DNA of 20,551 nt from SIG636 sp045535465 (GCA_045535465.1 JAZSLS010000034.1:1-20551), one strand, 5' to 3'; counted from the stretch's first letter, positions 6,256 through 13,700 are shown. Notes: a model not told the origin generated them from the sequence alone. Made by a program: numbers and translations.

Positions 6256-8517
6256 ATGTCTAAAATGTGTTCCCGTTGCAAAACTCGTATAGCGGTTGTG
6301 TTCGTTACCCGAGTTGAAGGCGACAAAACTATAAACGAAGGGCTTTGCATCAAGTGCGCTAAGGAGCTTGGTGTACGTCCTATTGACGATATTCTTTCCA
6401 AAATGGGCGTTTCCGAGGATGAGCTTGACGCTATGATGGAGGAGATGTCCGGTCTTATTCCTATGGATGATGACAGCGACAGCGACGAGGGAAGAGCCCC
6501 TGCCATAAACTTTGGTTCCCTTTTCCCGGGTATGGGGGCAAAGGAGCCTCAAGGCGGCAAGGGAGAGGAAGCTTCCAAAAAAGAGGCAAAAAAGGATACT
6601 TCCCGCAAGCATCTTTCTCAATTTTGCCAAAACCTTACGGAAAAGGCAAAGGAGGGAAAGATAGACAATATAGTAGGCAGAGAAACGGAGCTTCTTCGTG
6701 TTATGCAAATACTCTGCCGCAGGCAGAAGAATAACCCTTGCCTTATAGGTGAGCCGGGTGTGGGTAAAACCGCCGTGGCGGAGGCGCTTGCTTCCCGAAT
6801 AGTAAGCGGCAAGGTGCCCTACAAGCTTAAGGACAAGGAGGTTTACCTTGTAGATATGACCGCTATGGTTGCAGGCACTCAGTTCAGGGGTCAGTTTGAA
6901 AACCGTATGAAGGGGCTTATTGACGAGGTAAAGAAGCTTGGCAACATTATCCTTGTTATTGATGAGGTACACTCCATAGTTGCCGCAGGTGACGCCGAGG
7001 GCGGTATGAACGCAGCCAATATCTTAAAGCCCGCCCTTTCGAGAGGCGAGATACAGGTTATAGGCGCTACTACCCTTACCGAATACCGCAAGTATATAGA
7101 AAAGGACAGCGCTCTTGAAAGGCGTTTTCAGCCTGTTATGATAAACGAGCCCAGCGAGGAGGATACGGTTGCTATCCTTAAGGGCATAAAGAAGTATTAT
7201 GAGGATTACCACGGCATACGTATAGACAATGCTCTTATAAACCGTATGGTTTCTATGTCCGAAAGGTATATTACCGACCGTTATTTGCCCGATAAGGCTA
7301 TTGACCTTATGGACGAGGCGGCATCACGCCTTGCTATGGAGTCTCCTATTGTGGGGCAGATTGCGGAGCTTGACAAGACCATAAGTGAGATAAGCGACCG
7401 CCTTAAGCAGCTTGAGGGTGCAGAGCCCAGTGAGGACAACTTCCGCATTATGGCAGACCTTCGCACCGAGCTTGCCATTAAGGAGGATGAGTTTAAAAAG
7501 CTTTCCAAAAAGCGTGATAAGCTTCGCCTTACCGATGACGACGTGGCAAGGGTTATCGAGGTTTGGACAGGTATTCCCGCCAGCAGTATAACCGAAAACG
7601 AGTTTGCAAAAATAGACCGTCTTGAAGCGGAGCTTAAAAAGCGCATTATCGGTCAGGATGAGGCGGTAGGCAAGGTAGCAAAGGCCATAAAGAGAAGCAG
7701 GGCAGGGGTTTCCTATAAGAAAAAGCCCGTTTCCTTTATCTTTGCAGGCAGCACAGGCGTGGGTAAAACCGAGCTTGTAAAGGTGTTGTCGGGCTATCTC
7801 TTTGACAGTCCGGAGTCTCTTATACGCCTTGATATGTCCGAGTTTATGGAAAAGTATTCCGTAAGCCGTATTATAGGCTCTCCTCCCGGCTACGTAGGCT
7901 ATGACGACGCAGGTCAGCTTACGGAGAAGATACGCCGCAAGCCTTACAGCGTGGTGCTTTTTGACGAGATAGAAAAGGCGCATCCCGACGTTATGAATAT
8001 TTTGCTTCAGATACTTGACGACGGCAGAATAACTGATGCACACGGTAAAGAGGTCAACTTTGAAAACACCGTTATCATTATGACCACCAATGCGGGCAGC
8101 ACCAATACTTCTCCCACCGCAGGCTTTAACGCCGATGCAAAGGGTAACGACGAAAACCGTACTATGCGTGCGCTGGAACGCTTTTTGCGCCCCGAGTTTA
8201 TTAACCGAGTGGATGATATTGTTGTGTTTAACCGTCTCAGCGAGGACAATATTCACACCATTTGCGGCATAATGCTTGCTGACCTTAGGAAGGTTCTTGC
8301 GGATAAGGATATAAGCTTTGTATGGGATGACAAGGCAGTGGCAGCGCTTTGTGCAAAGGGCTTTTCCGATAAGTACGGCGCCCGTAATCTTCGCCGTGTG
8401 ATACAAACGGAAATAGAGGACACCCTTGCATCCATTATCATAGAGAATTACAAAACGCCCATTACAGGGGCAAGTGTTACCGCCGAAAACGGCGAGTTGA
8501 AGATAGACTGCATTTAA
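6256..8517 (+). CDS. ATP-dependent Clp protease ATP-binding subunit, ClpE-like (N-terminal zinc finger)
   Basis: A AAA+ unfoldase expected to unfold substrates and pass them to ClpP. The 753-residue protein starts with a four-cysteine zinc finger (C5, C8, C31, C34) like ClpE, in place of the double Clp N-domain of ClpC. A charged linker (about 70-125) follows. D1 has Walker A GEPGVGKT (165-172) and Walker B VIDEVH (234-239); a coiled-coil M-like segment spans about 365-425. D2 has Walker A GSTGVGKT (498-505), pore loop GSPPGYVGYD (541-550), Walker B VVLFDE (566-571) and sensor 2 GARNLRR (708-714). The expected ClpP-docking tripeptide appears as AGF (622-624), a variant of the usual [L/I/V]G[F/L]. 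The open frame allows only ATG 6256 or 6265 as start. I found no CtsR-type operator upstream. Confidence 0.9.
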   Translation: MSKMCSRCKTRIAVVFVTRVEGDKTINEGLCIKCAKELGVRPIDDILSKMGVSEDELDAMMEEMSGLIPMDDDSDSDEGRAPAINFGSLFPGMGAKEPQGGKGEEASKKEAKKDTSRKHLSQFCQNLTEKAKEGKIDNIVGRETELLRVMQILCRRQKNNPCLIGEPGVGKTAVAEALASRIVSGKVPYKLKDKEVYLVDMTAMVAGTQFRGQFENRMKGLIDEVKKLGNIILVIDEVHSIVAAGDAEGGMNAANILKPALSRGEIQVIGATTLTEYRKYIEKDSALERRFQPVMINEPSEEDTVAILKGIKKYYEDYHGIRIDNALINRMVSMSERYITDRYLPDKAIDLMDEAASRLAMESPIVGQIAELDKTISEISDRLKQLEGAEPSEDNFRIMADLRTELAIKEDEFKKLSKKRDKLRLTDDDVARVIEVWTGIPASSITENEFAKIDRLEAELKKRIIGQDEAVGKVAKAIKRSRAGVSYKKKPVSFIFAGSTGVGKTELVKVLSGYLFDSPESLIRLDMSEFMEKYSVSRIIGSPPGYVGYDDAGQLTEKIRRKPYSVVLFDEIEKAHPDVMNILLQILDDGRITDAHGKEVNFENTVIIMTTNAGSTNTSPTAGFNADAKGNDENRTMRALERFLRPEFINRVDDIVVFNRLSEDNIHTICGIMLADLRKVLADKDISFVWDDKAVAALCAKGFSDKYGARNLRRVIQTEIEDTLASIIIENYKTPITGASVTAENGELKIDCI

Positions 8518-8540
8518 GCAATTAAGGAAAAGACTGCGGA

Positions 8541-11249
8541 ATGAAAAACGACGTAACAAACAAGCCAAAGGTTGACAAAATAAATACCGGCACAGGCTAT
8601 TCCGCAGGGGATGGAGACTTTGCTCCTGCCGAGATGGAGGCCTTTGAGGTTGCCGCCTATTTCGGCACGGATATGGAGCAGGGGCTGGATAAACAGCAAA
8701 TACGCCGCACCCGTATGGAAAAGGGCTTTAATACCCTTCAGGCGGAGTATGACACTTCATTTTTTAACCTTATAAAAAAACAGATAAAGGGTATATGCAT
8801 ACCCCTTATGATAGCAAGCCTTTTAATAGCCGAAACCTTTGCGGAAAACGGTGATATGTATACTCCGATGGCGGTAATTTTGGCAGCGGTTATGCTTCTT
8901 GGCGCAGCCGTGGAAAGGTTTGCCGCCTCGGTGCTTAACAAGTCACTGCGGGATAACGCTATGCGCTGCACCGTAATAAGGGACGGCAAACGCCTTTCCG
9001 TAAGCAGCGTTTCTCTTGTACCGGGTGACGTTATAGAGCTGGAAAACGGCACTATTGTTCCTGCCGACGCCCGCATAGCGGAAGCAAACCACCTAAACGT
9101 ATTGGAAACGCCTGTTACAGGTGTTAAGGAATCCACTCTTAAGGATGCGGAATATATTGCCGAAGAAGAGGGCAAGGGCAGCTACAATATGGTTTACGCA
9201 GGCACTATAGTTACCTCCGGCAGAGCTAAAGCAATAGTATGCCGCACAGGTAACGACTGCTATCTGTACCGCAAGGCATCCGATGCGGAAAAACAGCTTC
9301 CCGCTTTGTATAGGGATACCGTAAGAATAAGCGGCGCTTTTACCCTTGTTATCTCGGCTTTAAGCTTTGTCTTGGTTGTTGCGGGCTTGTTCCTTGGCCG
9401 TCCCTTGGTGGATGCCTATATGATGTGTGCGGCAACGGCCCTTTGCTGTATGCAAAGGACGGCGGCATCCTTGGGGCTTGGCGGCTTTGCCGCAGGTATA
9501 AGGCGTATGCGTAAAAACGGCGCAGTTTTAAGGCGCTTTTCGGCAGCGGATACCCTTTGCGTTACGGACAGCATCCTTTGCGATAAGTCTGTGGCGTTTC
9601 CTATGAGCGAGCTGAGACCTAAGCGTGTGTACATAAACAAAAGCTACTATGCGGTTAATGCGGAAAACCGCGAGGACATAAGAAAGGTGCTTACCTACGC
9701 CCTTCTTTGCTCCGATTTGCGCCGCAGCAATAAAAGCCTTGACTTAAACGAGGGCTTTGCGGGTATGCCTATGGACGTGTCCTTGGGCAGAGAGTGTGAC
9801 CGCATAGGTATAAATATTGACGATTTCAGAAACGAGTATTTCCGCATAGAGGCGGAATACGCAAAAAACGGTGAGATAAAGCAAGCGCTTTATCTTCACG
9901 ATGATGCAAATTTGCTTATCCTTCGAGGTAAACCGGAGGAGATACTTCCTTTGTGCGCAGGTTACGTGGCAAACGGCACAAACAACCGTTTTGACGAGTA
10001 TTCTATGCGCCGTATGCAACAGGCGGCAAGAGAGATGGGCGATGCTTCCCAGCACGTTATTGCCGTGGCATCTGCCATTTGTGACTGCGACAGCTTGCGC
10101 AATTCCGCAGTTGCCTACCGCAGGCTGGTGCTTAACGGCTTTATTGGGCTTTATACTTCTTTAAAATTGGACTCTGCCAGTGCGGTTTACAAATGCGCCG
10201 CAGGGGGCATAGAAACCGTTATGCTTTCACACGAGGCGTACGTTACTGCTACAAGTATGGCAAAAAACGCAGGCATTATCCAAAGCGAAAAGCAGGTTAT
10301 GGCGGCGGAACAGCTTAAGTACGCTGACCGAGGACTTTACGTGGCAGACAGCGAAAGCTATAAGCTTTACCTCCACTTAAGCGAGGAGGAGTGGCTGGAC
10401 GTTATGCGTATACGCCGTGAGGCAGGCCGCACCGTGGCGATAACTGCCGAAAGCACTGACCGTATACCTATGATGCACGAGGCAGACGTTACCCTTGTGC
10501 CCGTCTCTACTTCTACGGAGACGGTAAGGTGCGCTTCGGATGTGTTGCTTTACAAAAGCGGTCTTAAAACGGTGGAAACGGTTATAAGAGCTTCCAAAAT
10601 GATGTACAGACGCATAACGGGGGCGTCAAGGCAGTTTGTTACAGCCGCAGCGGCGGTTATGGCGCTTGCCGTTTATTCTATACTTTTCGGTATGGATTCT
10701 CCCTTGCGTTTGCAGGATATAATAATAGGCGCTTCTGCCTTTAATCTTGTTTTTGCGGCAGCGGCGGCGTTCTCTCCCGACCACAGGAAGCTGCTGGAGG
10801 ATGCGGTGGACTACGGGGATGCTCATAAGGGCCTGCCCTTTGCCGCCCTTTACGGGCTGTTTTGCGGCGGTGCAATGATAGGCGTAAAGCTGTTTTTGAC
10901 ACGTCTTGGAGAAAATGCGGCGGGTATACCCACTGCGGTCTTCGTTTCCTTTGCAGTGTGCCTTTTCTTGGGGCTTCTTTTCGGGCCGGAGCAAAAGCAT
11001 TTTTACCGTTCGTCTGCTTTTAAAAGCTATGCCGTGCCTTTAGCGGCGGCAGTGGCTGCCTTGGGCGTTTGCGTGCTTATGCTTGTTCCAAGCGTGGCAA
11101 CGGTGTTAGAGTACACCGCATTAAACTATAAACAGTGGCTTACCGCCATCCTTTTACCCCTTAGCGTTTTTGCGCTTTTCCAAAGCGGGCTTATGATAAA
11201 GGAGCTGGTGGAAGAATACAGAAAAAACAAACAGGTAAAGAGAGGTTAA
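8541..11249 (+). CDS. P-type ATPase-like membrane protein lacking catalytic motifs (putative pseudoenzyme)
   Basis: An intact 902-residue frame with P2-type cation ATPase layout: N-terminal cation-ATPase domain (about 32-82), helices M1-M2 (about 85-128), A domain with PGD (161-163) and VPAD (173-176), M3-M4 (about 262-320), P and N domains, and six C-terminal helices (about 696-885). Family spacing is preserved, for example GIRRMRKNGAVLRRFSAADTL near 319-339. The working motifs are gone: TGES reads TGVKES (193-198); the M4 PEGLP reads CMQRT (303-307); DKTGTLT reads DKSVAFP (348-354), keeping only the Asp-Lys pair; KGAPE reads RGKPE (462-466); TGDN reads SHEA (563-566); GDGVNDAP reads AESTDRIP (636-643). 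The M6 Asn and Asp ligands are absent too. Active ion pumping is therefore unlikely. No stop or frameshift interrupts the gene, which argues for a retained non-catalytic role. AAGGAAA (8524-8530) precedes the ATG. Confidence 0.8.
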   Translation: MKNDVTNKPKVDKINTGTGYSAGDGDFAPAEMEAFEVAAYFGTDMEQGLDKQQIRRTRMEKGFNTLQAEYDTSFFNLIKKQIKGICIPLMIASLLIAETFAENGDMYTPMAVILAAVMLLGAAVERFAASVLNKSLRDNAMRCTVIRDGKRLSVSSVSLVPGDVIELENGTIVPADARIAEANHLNVLETPVTGVKESTLKDAEYIAEEEGKGSYNMVYAGTIVTSGRAKAIVCRTGNDCYLYRKASDAEKQLPALYRDTVRISGAFTLVISALSFVLVVAGLFLGRPLVDAYMMCAATALCCMQRTAASLGLGGFAAGIRRMRKNGAVLRRFSAADTLCVTDSILCDKSVAFPMSELRPKRVYINKSYYAVNAENREDIRKVLTYALLCSDLRRSNKSLDLNEGFAGMPMDVSLGRECDRIGINIDDFRNEYFRIEAEYAKNGEIKQALYLHDDANLLILRGKPEEILPLCAGYVANGTNNRFDEYSMRRMQQAAREMGDASQHVIAVASAICDCDSLRNSAVAYRRLVLNGFIGLYTSLKLDSASAVYKCAAGGIETVMLSHEAYVTATSMAKNAGIIQSEKQVMAAEQLKYADRGLYVADSESYKLYLHLSEEEWLDVMRIRREAGRTVAITAESTDRIPMMHEADVTLVPVSTSTETVRCASDVLLYKSGLKTVETVIRASKMMYRRITGASRQFVTAAAAVMALAVYSILFGMDSPLRLQDIIIGASAFNLVFAAAAAFSPDHRKLLEDAVDYGDAHKGLPFAALYGLFCGGAMIGVKLFLTRLGENAAGIPTAVFVSFAVCLFLGLLFGPEQKHFYRSSAFKSYAVPLAAAVAALGVCVLMLVPSVATVLEYTALNYKQWLTAILLPLSVFALFQSGLMIKELVEEYRKNKQVKRG

Positions 11250-11254
11250 TTGCT

Positions 11255-11446
11255 ATGACATTTACTAAGGATTCTATCGTTGGCGACGTTCTTGACCAAT
11301 GCCCCGACTGCGCTCCCTTCTTTTTTGAGATAGGTATGCACTGTCTTGGTTGTCCTTGCTCCAGAAGCGAAACAATAGAACAGGCTTGCGCCGCTCACGG
11401 TGCGGATGCCGATGCGCTTCTTAAAAAGATAAACGCAGTGAAATAA
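11255..11446 (+). CDS. DUF1858 domain-containing small cysteine-rich protein
   Basis: A 63-residue protein matching the DUF1858 (hybrid-cluster-protein-associated redox disulfide) family. The diagnostic part is GMHCLGCPCSRSETIEQAC (27-45) followed by HGAD and a helical LLKKIN end. It probably acts in the cytosol in thiol or metal-related redox chemistry, but no member's function is firmly established to my knowledge. Cysteines occur at 16, 19, 30, 33, 35 and 45; the CPDC pair (16-19) is in addition to the family CLGC motif. The ribosome binding site AGAGAGG (about 11239-11245) overlaps the end of the P-type ATPase-like gene, which stops 5 nt before this ATG, so the two are co-transcribed. Confidence 0.85.
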   Translation: MTFTKDSIVGDVLDQCPDCAPFFFEIGMHCLGCPCSRSETIEQACAAHGADADALLKKINAVK

Positions 11447-11471
11447 TTAAAGGAAAGACGGGTGAACAACT

Positions 11472-12218
11472 GTGTTATATACCGCTGTATGGGCTCATAG
11501 AGGAGCTTCCGCTTACGCACCGGAAAACACCCTTTCGGCTTTTCTTTTGGCGTGCCGTTTAGGTGCTGACGGTATTGAGCTTGACGTGCATCTTACCGCC
11601 GACGGCGAGGTGGTCGTTTGTCACGACGCTGATATAAAGCGCACTTCCGACGGTAAGGGCGTTATCGAGGAGATGACTCTGGAGGAGCTTTACCGTTTTG
11701 ATTTTGGTTATCCCGACGTTTTTGGAAAACGCTTTAAGGGCGAGTATATACCTACCCTCAAGGAGGTATATCGTGCAGTTTTGCCCTTTGGCGTTATCGT
11801 TAACACCGAGCTTAAGAAGACACGTCCTGAGATAGTTAAGGCGGTTCTTCAGGTGGAGGAGGAATGCGGCGCCGCAGGCGCGGTTATTTATTCTTCCTTT
11901 GAGCATAGCTATTTAAAGGAGCTTAAGGAGCTTAATCCTGCCGTACCCGTTGCACCCTTATACGGAACGGAAAGCGGCTTTGTGGAGCTGGGTAAAAGCC
12001 TTAAGGCAACGGCGCTTCACCCCGCCTTTGGCGGCGTGGTTGCCGACGTGGAATACGTGAAAAAAGCTCACGAGGCAGGGCTTAGGGTGCATCCCTACAC
12101 ACCCAACGACGTAAACGACCTTACCACCTTGGTGGAGCTGGGCGTGGATGCCGTTATAACCAATTATCCCGATAGAGCAATAGAAATAAGAAATAAAAAA
12201 CTCAGGAGGTTCATTTAA
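11472..12218 (+). CDS. Glycerophosphodiester phosphodiesterase (cytosolic, UgpQ-like)
   Basis: Hydrolyses glycerophosphodiesters, released by phospholipid turnover, to glycerol-3-phosphate and an alcohol. The 248-residue protein has no signal peptide or membrane segment, so it is probably cytosolic. Active-site residues are visible: H9-R10 in AHRGASAYAPENT, the metal-binding pair E36 and D38 in GIELDVHLTADG, and general acid/base H51 in CHDADIKRT. VNTELK and the C-terminal VDAVITNYPD segment also fit the family. The start must be GTG at 11472, since an in-frame stop lies at 11463-11465. The nearest ribosome binding site (AAAGGA, 11449-11454) is about 17 nt away, so translation may be weak or coupled. 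It ends 1 nt before mscL. Confidence 0.92.
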   Translation: MLYTAVWAHRGASAYAPENTLSAFLLACRLGADGIELDVHLTADGEVVVCHDADIKRTSDGKGVIEEMTLEELYRFDFGYPDVFGKRFKGEYIPTLKEVYRAVLPFGVIVNTELKKTRPEIVKAVLQVEEECGAAGAVIYSSFEHSYLKELKELNPAVPVAPLYGTESGFVELGKSLKATALHPAFGGVVADVEYVKKAHEAGLRVHPYTPNDVNDLTTLVELGVDAVITNYPDRAIEIRNKKLRRFI

Positions 12219-12219
12219 A

Positions 12220-12717
12220 ATGGCAAAAAAGAACAAGAAAGGCTTTTTTACGGAGTTTAAGGAGTTTATAACCAAGGGCAACGTGCTGGATATGGCAGTC
12301 GGTGTTATCATCGGTAACTCTTTTAAGGCAATTGTTACCGCCCTTACCGATAAGATACTTATGCCCTGCATTACAGAGCTTATGGGCAACAAGTCTCTTG
12401 ACGACCTTAAGCACGTGTTCAGACCCGAAGAATTGAACGACGCAGGCGAAGTTATCGTTACCGAAAACGCTATCTACTACGGTGCGTTTTTACAGTCTAT
12501 TATAGACTTTCTTCTCGTTGCGCTTGTGATCTTTGTTATCGTAAAGAGCGCTATGGCTTTCCAGAAAAAGCGTCTTGCTCTTATTGAAAAGTACAAAAAG
12601 CAAGAGGAAGAAGCAGAAGAACCCGCAGCACCTGCAGAGCCCACCATTGAAGAAAAGAACGCAGAGGTTTTGGGCGAAATCCGTGATTTGCTTGTAAAGC
12701 TTAACGACAAAAAATAA
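12220..12717 (+). CDS. mscL: Large-conductance mechanosensitive channel MscL
   Basis: Forms a homopentameric membrane pore that opens under membrane tension to release solutes on osmotic downshock. The protein has 165 residues: amphipathic N-terminal helix (FFTEFKEFITKGNV), TM1 about 21-45 with the gate region VGVIIGNSFKAIV, an extracellular loop (about 50-87), TM2 about 88-113, an acidic proline/alanine linker (about 129-143), and a C-terminal bundle helix with EIRDLL (153-158). It is longer than the E. coli protein (136) because of the loop and linker. AGGAGG (12204-12209) lies within the end of the preceding phosphodiesterase gene, 10 nt before the ATG. It is the last gene before a strong terminator. 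Confidence 0.96.
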   Translation: MAKKNKKGFFTEFKEFITKGNVLDMAVGVIIGNSFKAIVTALTDKILMPCITELMGNKSLDDLKHVFRPEELNDAGEVIVTENAIYYGAFLQSIIDFLLVALVIFVIVKSAMAFQKKRLALIEKYKKQEEEAEEPAAPAEPTIEEKNAEVLGEIRDLLVKLNDKK

Positions 12718-12758
12718 AGCTTAAAAAGGTCGGCGTTAGCCGACCTTTTTTAAGCTTT
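12716..12758 (+). terminator. Intrinsic terminator after mscL
   Basis: The stem GGTCGGC (12728-12734) and GCCGACC (12739-12745) enclose the loop GTTA and are followed by six T (12746-12751). Flanking A5/T5 and AAAGCTT/AAGCTTT sequences extend the pairing to about 19 bp with one bulged T. The hairpin starts right at the mscL stop codon. A-rich and T-rich arms on both sides mean it could work in both directions. Confidence 0.9.
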
Positions 12759-12803
12759 AACAGCAAAGAACACCGCAGCGGCGTGCGCTCCCGTTTTATG
12801 CAA

Positions 12804-12881
12804 CGTGCAAGGTCGGCGTAACCCATTACGTATCGGGCGGCCGATGACCGCCCCTACGAACAAAACTTTTTCGCTTGCAAG
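12804..12881. repeat. Nested palindromic intergenic element
   Basis: This non-coding stretch holds nested inverted repeats: TGCAAG (12806-12811) with CTTGCA (12874-12879), CGTA (12829-12832) with TACG (12855-12858), and GGGCGG (12835-12840) with CCGCCC (12848-12853) around a 7-nt loop. It resembles the short dispersed palindromic repeats (GGGCGG-spacer-CCGCCCCTACG type) seen between genes in many gut Clostridia. The rest of 12759-12895 shows no gene or promoter that I can support. Being a genome-wide repeat is inference from one copy. Confidence 0.5.
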
Positions 12882-12890
12882 TATTGGTGA

Positions 12891-12918
12891 AAAAGAAAAA
12901 GTGGCAAAAGCCACTTTT
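12891..12918 (-). terminator. Intrinsic terminator of the DUF1624 acyltransferase gene
   Basis: Read on the - strand, the stem GTGGC (12914-12910) and GCCAC (12905-12901) with a TTTT loop is flanked by A-rich/T-rich arms and followed by a TTTTTCTTTTT tract. It overlaps the stop codon (12917-12919) of the gene it ends. Confidence 0.8.
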
Positions 12919-13639
12919 AAAAAACATTAAAAACAACCCACAAAATGCCAAAAACCAAAGGCTGGTGCAGGATATAAATCCACAGGCTTTGTCTGCCGCA
13001 AAGCATAAAAAAGCGGCAAACGGGGTTTTTGTATGGAAAACGGGGCAGCAAGCTTTCCTTGCCTTTATAAAGGGTACGCCCCAGCACGGCGCCAAACAGA
13101 AAATAACCAAGGTAGGGGAAAACGGGAAAATGGTCAACGGCAAAAAAGCCGTAGCTTTCGATACCGAAAATAAGAAGAGGCGTAAGCTTTTGGGTATGCA
13201 AGCCTTCAAAATAAAACCCCAACACTATGCAAACAACGCCCAGAACAAAAACTGCTGGGGTTGGAAGCCTTTTCCATAGGGGATAAATAATCATACATAC
13301 CCCAAGCAGATGCAAAATGCCAAAATAAATATTACCAAAGCTGTAAGGGTCTATATGGGTAAGCACCGCCATAACGGCAGATATGCCAAGCCCAAAGCCT
13401 AAAACTATAAGCCCTCGTTTTACGCTTTTTCTGCCCAAAGTAACGCATATACCGGACAAAAGCACAAACAGAATAGAGCCGTAATCCTTAACAAAATAAT
13501 AAAAATCGGGCACCTTAAGGTTTACCCCAAAAATTACGGTAATATCGTAAATGGCGTGTACTATAATAACCCCAAGTATGCATATACCACGGAATGCATC
13601 CAGCTCCCAAATACGGCTCTTTTTGATGTCTTTTTCCAA
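12917..13639 (-). CDS. DUF1624 / heparan-alpha-glucosaminide N-acetyltransferase-like membrane protein
   Basis: A polytopic membrane protein of 240 residues from a proposed TTG start. The N-terminal motif ELDAFRGICILGVIIVHAIYD (12-32) with H28, plus FGILHLLGV (106-114), PVFPYLGYFLFGAVLG (172-187) and SLWIYILHQPL (218-228), match the bacterial family related to the HGSNAT acyltransferase domain (DUF1624). Such proteins probably transfer acyl groups across the membrane to envelope sugars; the substrate is unknown here. The longer frame from the ATG at 13672 has no ribosome binding site, and a -10 element overlaps that ATG. In contrast, GGAGGTG (13646-13652) lies 6 nt before the TTG at 13639. 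It is transcribed alone, divergent from the alarmone synthetase. Confidence 0.82.
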   Translation of the reverse strand: MEKDIKKSRIWELDAFRGICILGVIIVHAIYDITVIFGVNLKVPDFYYFVKDYGSILFVLLSGICVTLGRKSVKRGLIVLGFGLGISAVMAVLTHIDPYSFGNIYFGILHLLGVCMIIYPLWKRLPTPAVFVLGVVCIVLGFYFEGLHTQKLTPLLIFGIESYGFFAVDHFPVFPYLGYFLFGAVLGRTLYKGKESLLPRFPYKNPVCRFFMLCGRQSLWIYILHQPLVFGILWVVFNVF

Positions 13640-13663
13640 AGGCTTCACCTCCGAGAATATTTT

Positions 13664-13693
13664 ATCATACACGCATCATTAATACAATAGCAA
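13664..13693 (-). promoter_or_regulatory. Putative promoter of the DUF1624 gene
   Basis: On the - strand, TTGCTA (13693-13688) and TATGAT (13669-13664) are separated by 18 nt. The predicted transcript start near 13657 lies upstream of the ribosome binding site at 13646-13652, consistent with the TTG start at 13639. Confidence 0.5.
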
Positions 13694-13700
13694 ATTTTAA

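Noticed and set aside
6253..6972. A 239-codon open frame on the - strand opposite the start of the clp gene
   Set aside because: Antisense to the zinc finger and D1 domain, with no motif of its own.
7324..8568. A 414-codon open frame on the - strand opposite the clp gene
   Set aside because: It lies fully antisense to a well-supported AAA+ gene, has no domain motifs and no ribosome binding site, and its composition is that of a codon-bias shadow.
8541..11249. Calling this gene an active calcium or magnesium pump
   Set aside because: The phosphorylation, dephosphorylation, hinge and ion-binding motifs are replaced, so only the fold is supported.
12875..13279. A 134-codon + strand frame over the DUF1624 gene
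   Set aside because: Antisense to conserved membrane-protein motifs; lysine-rich low-complexity product.
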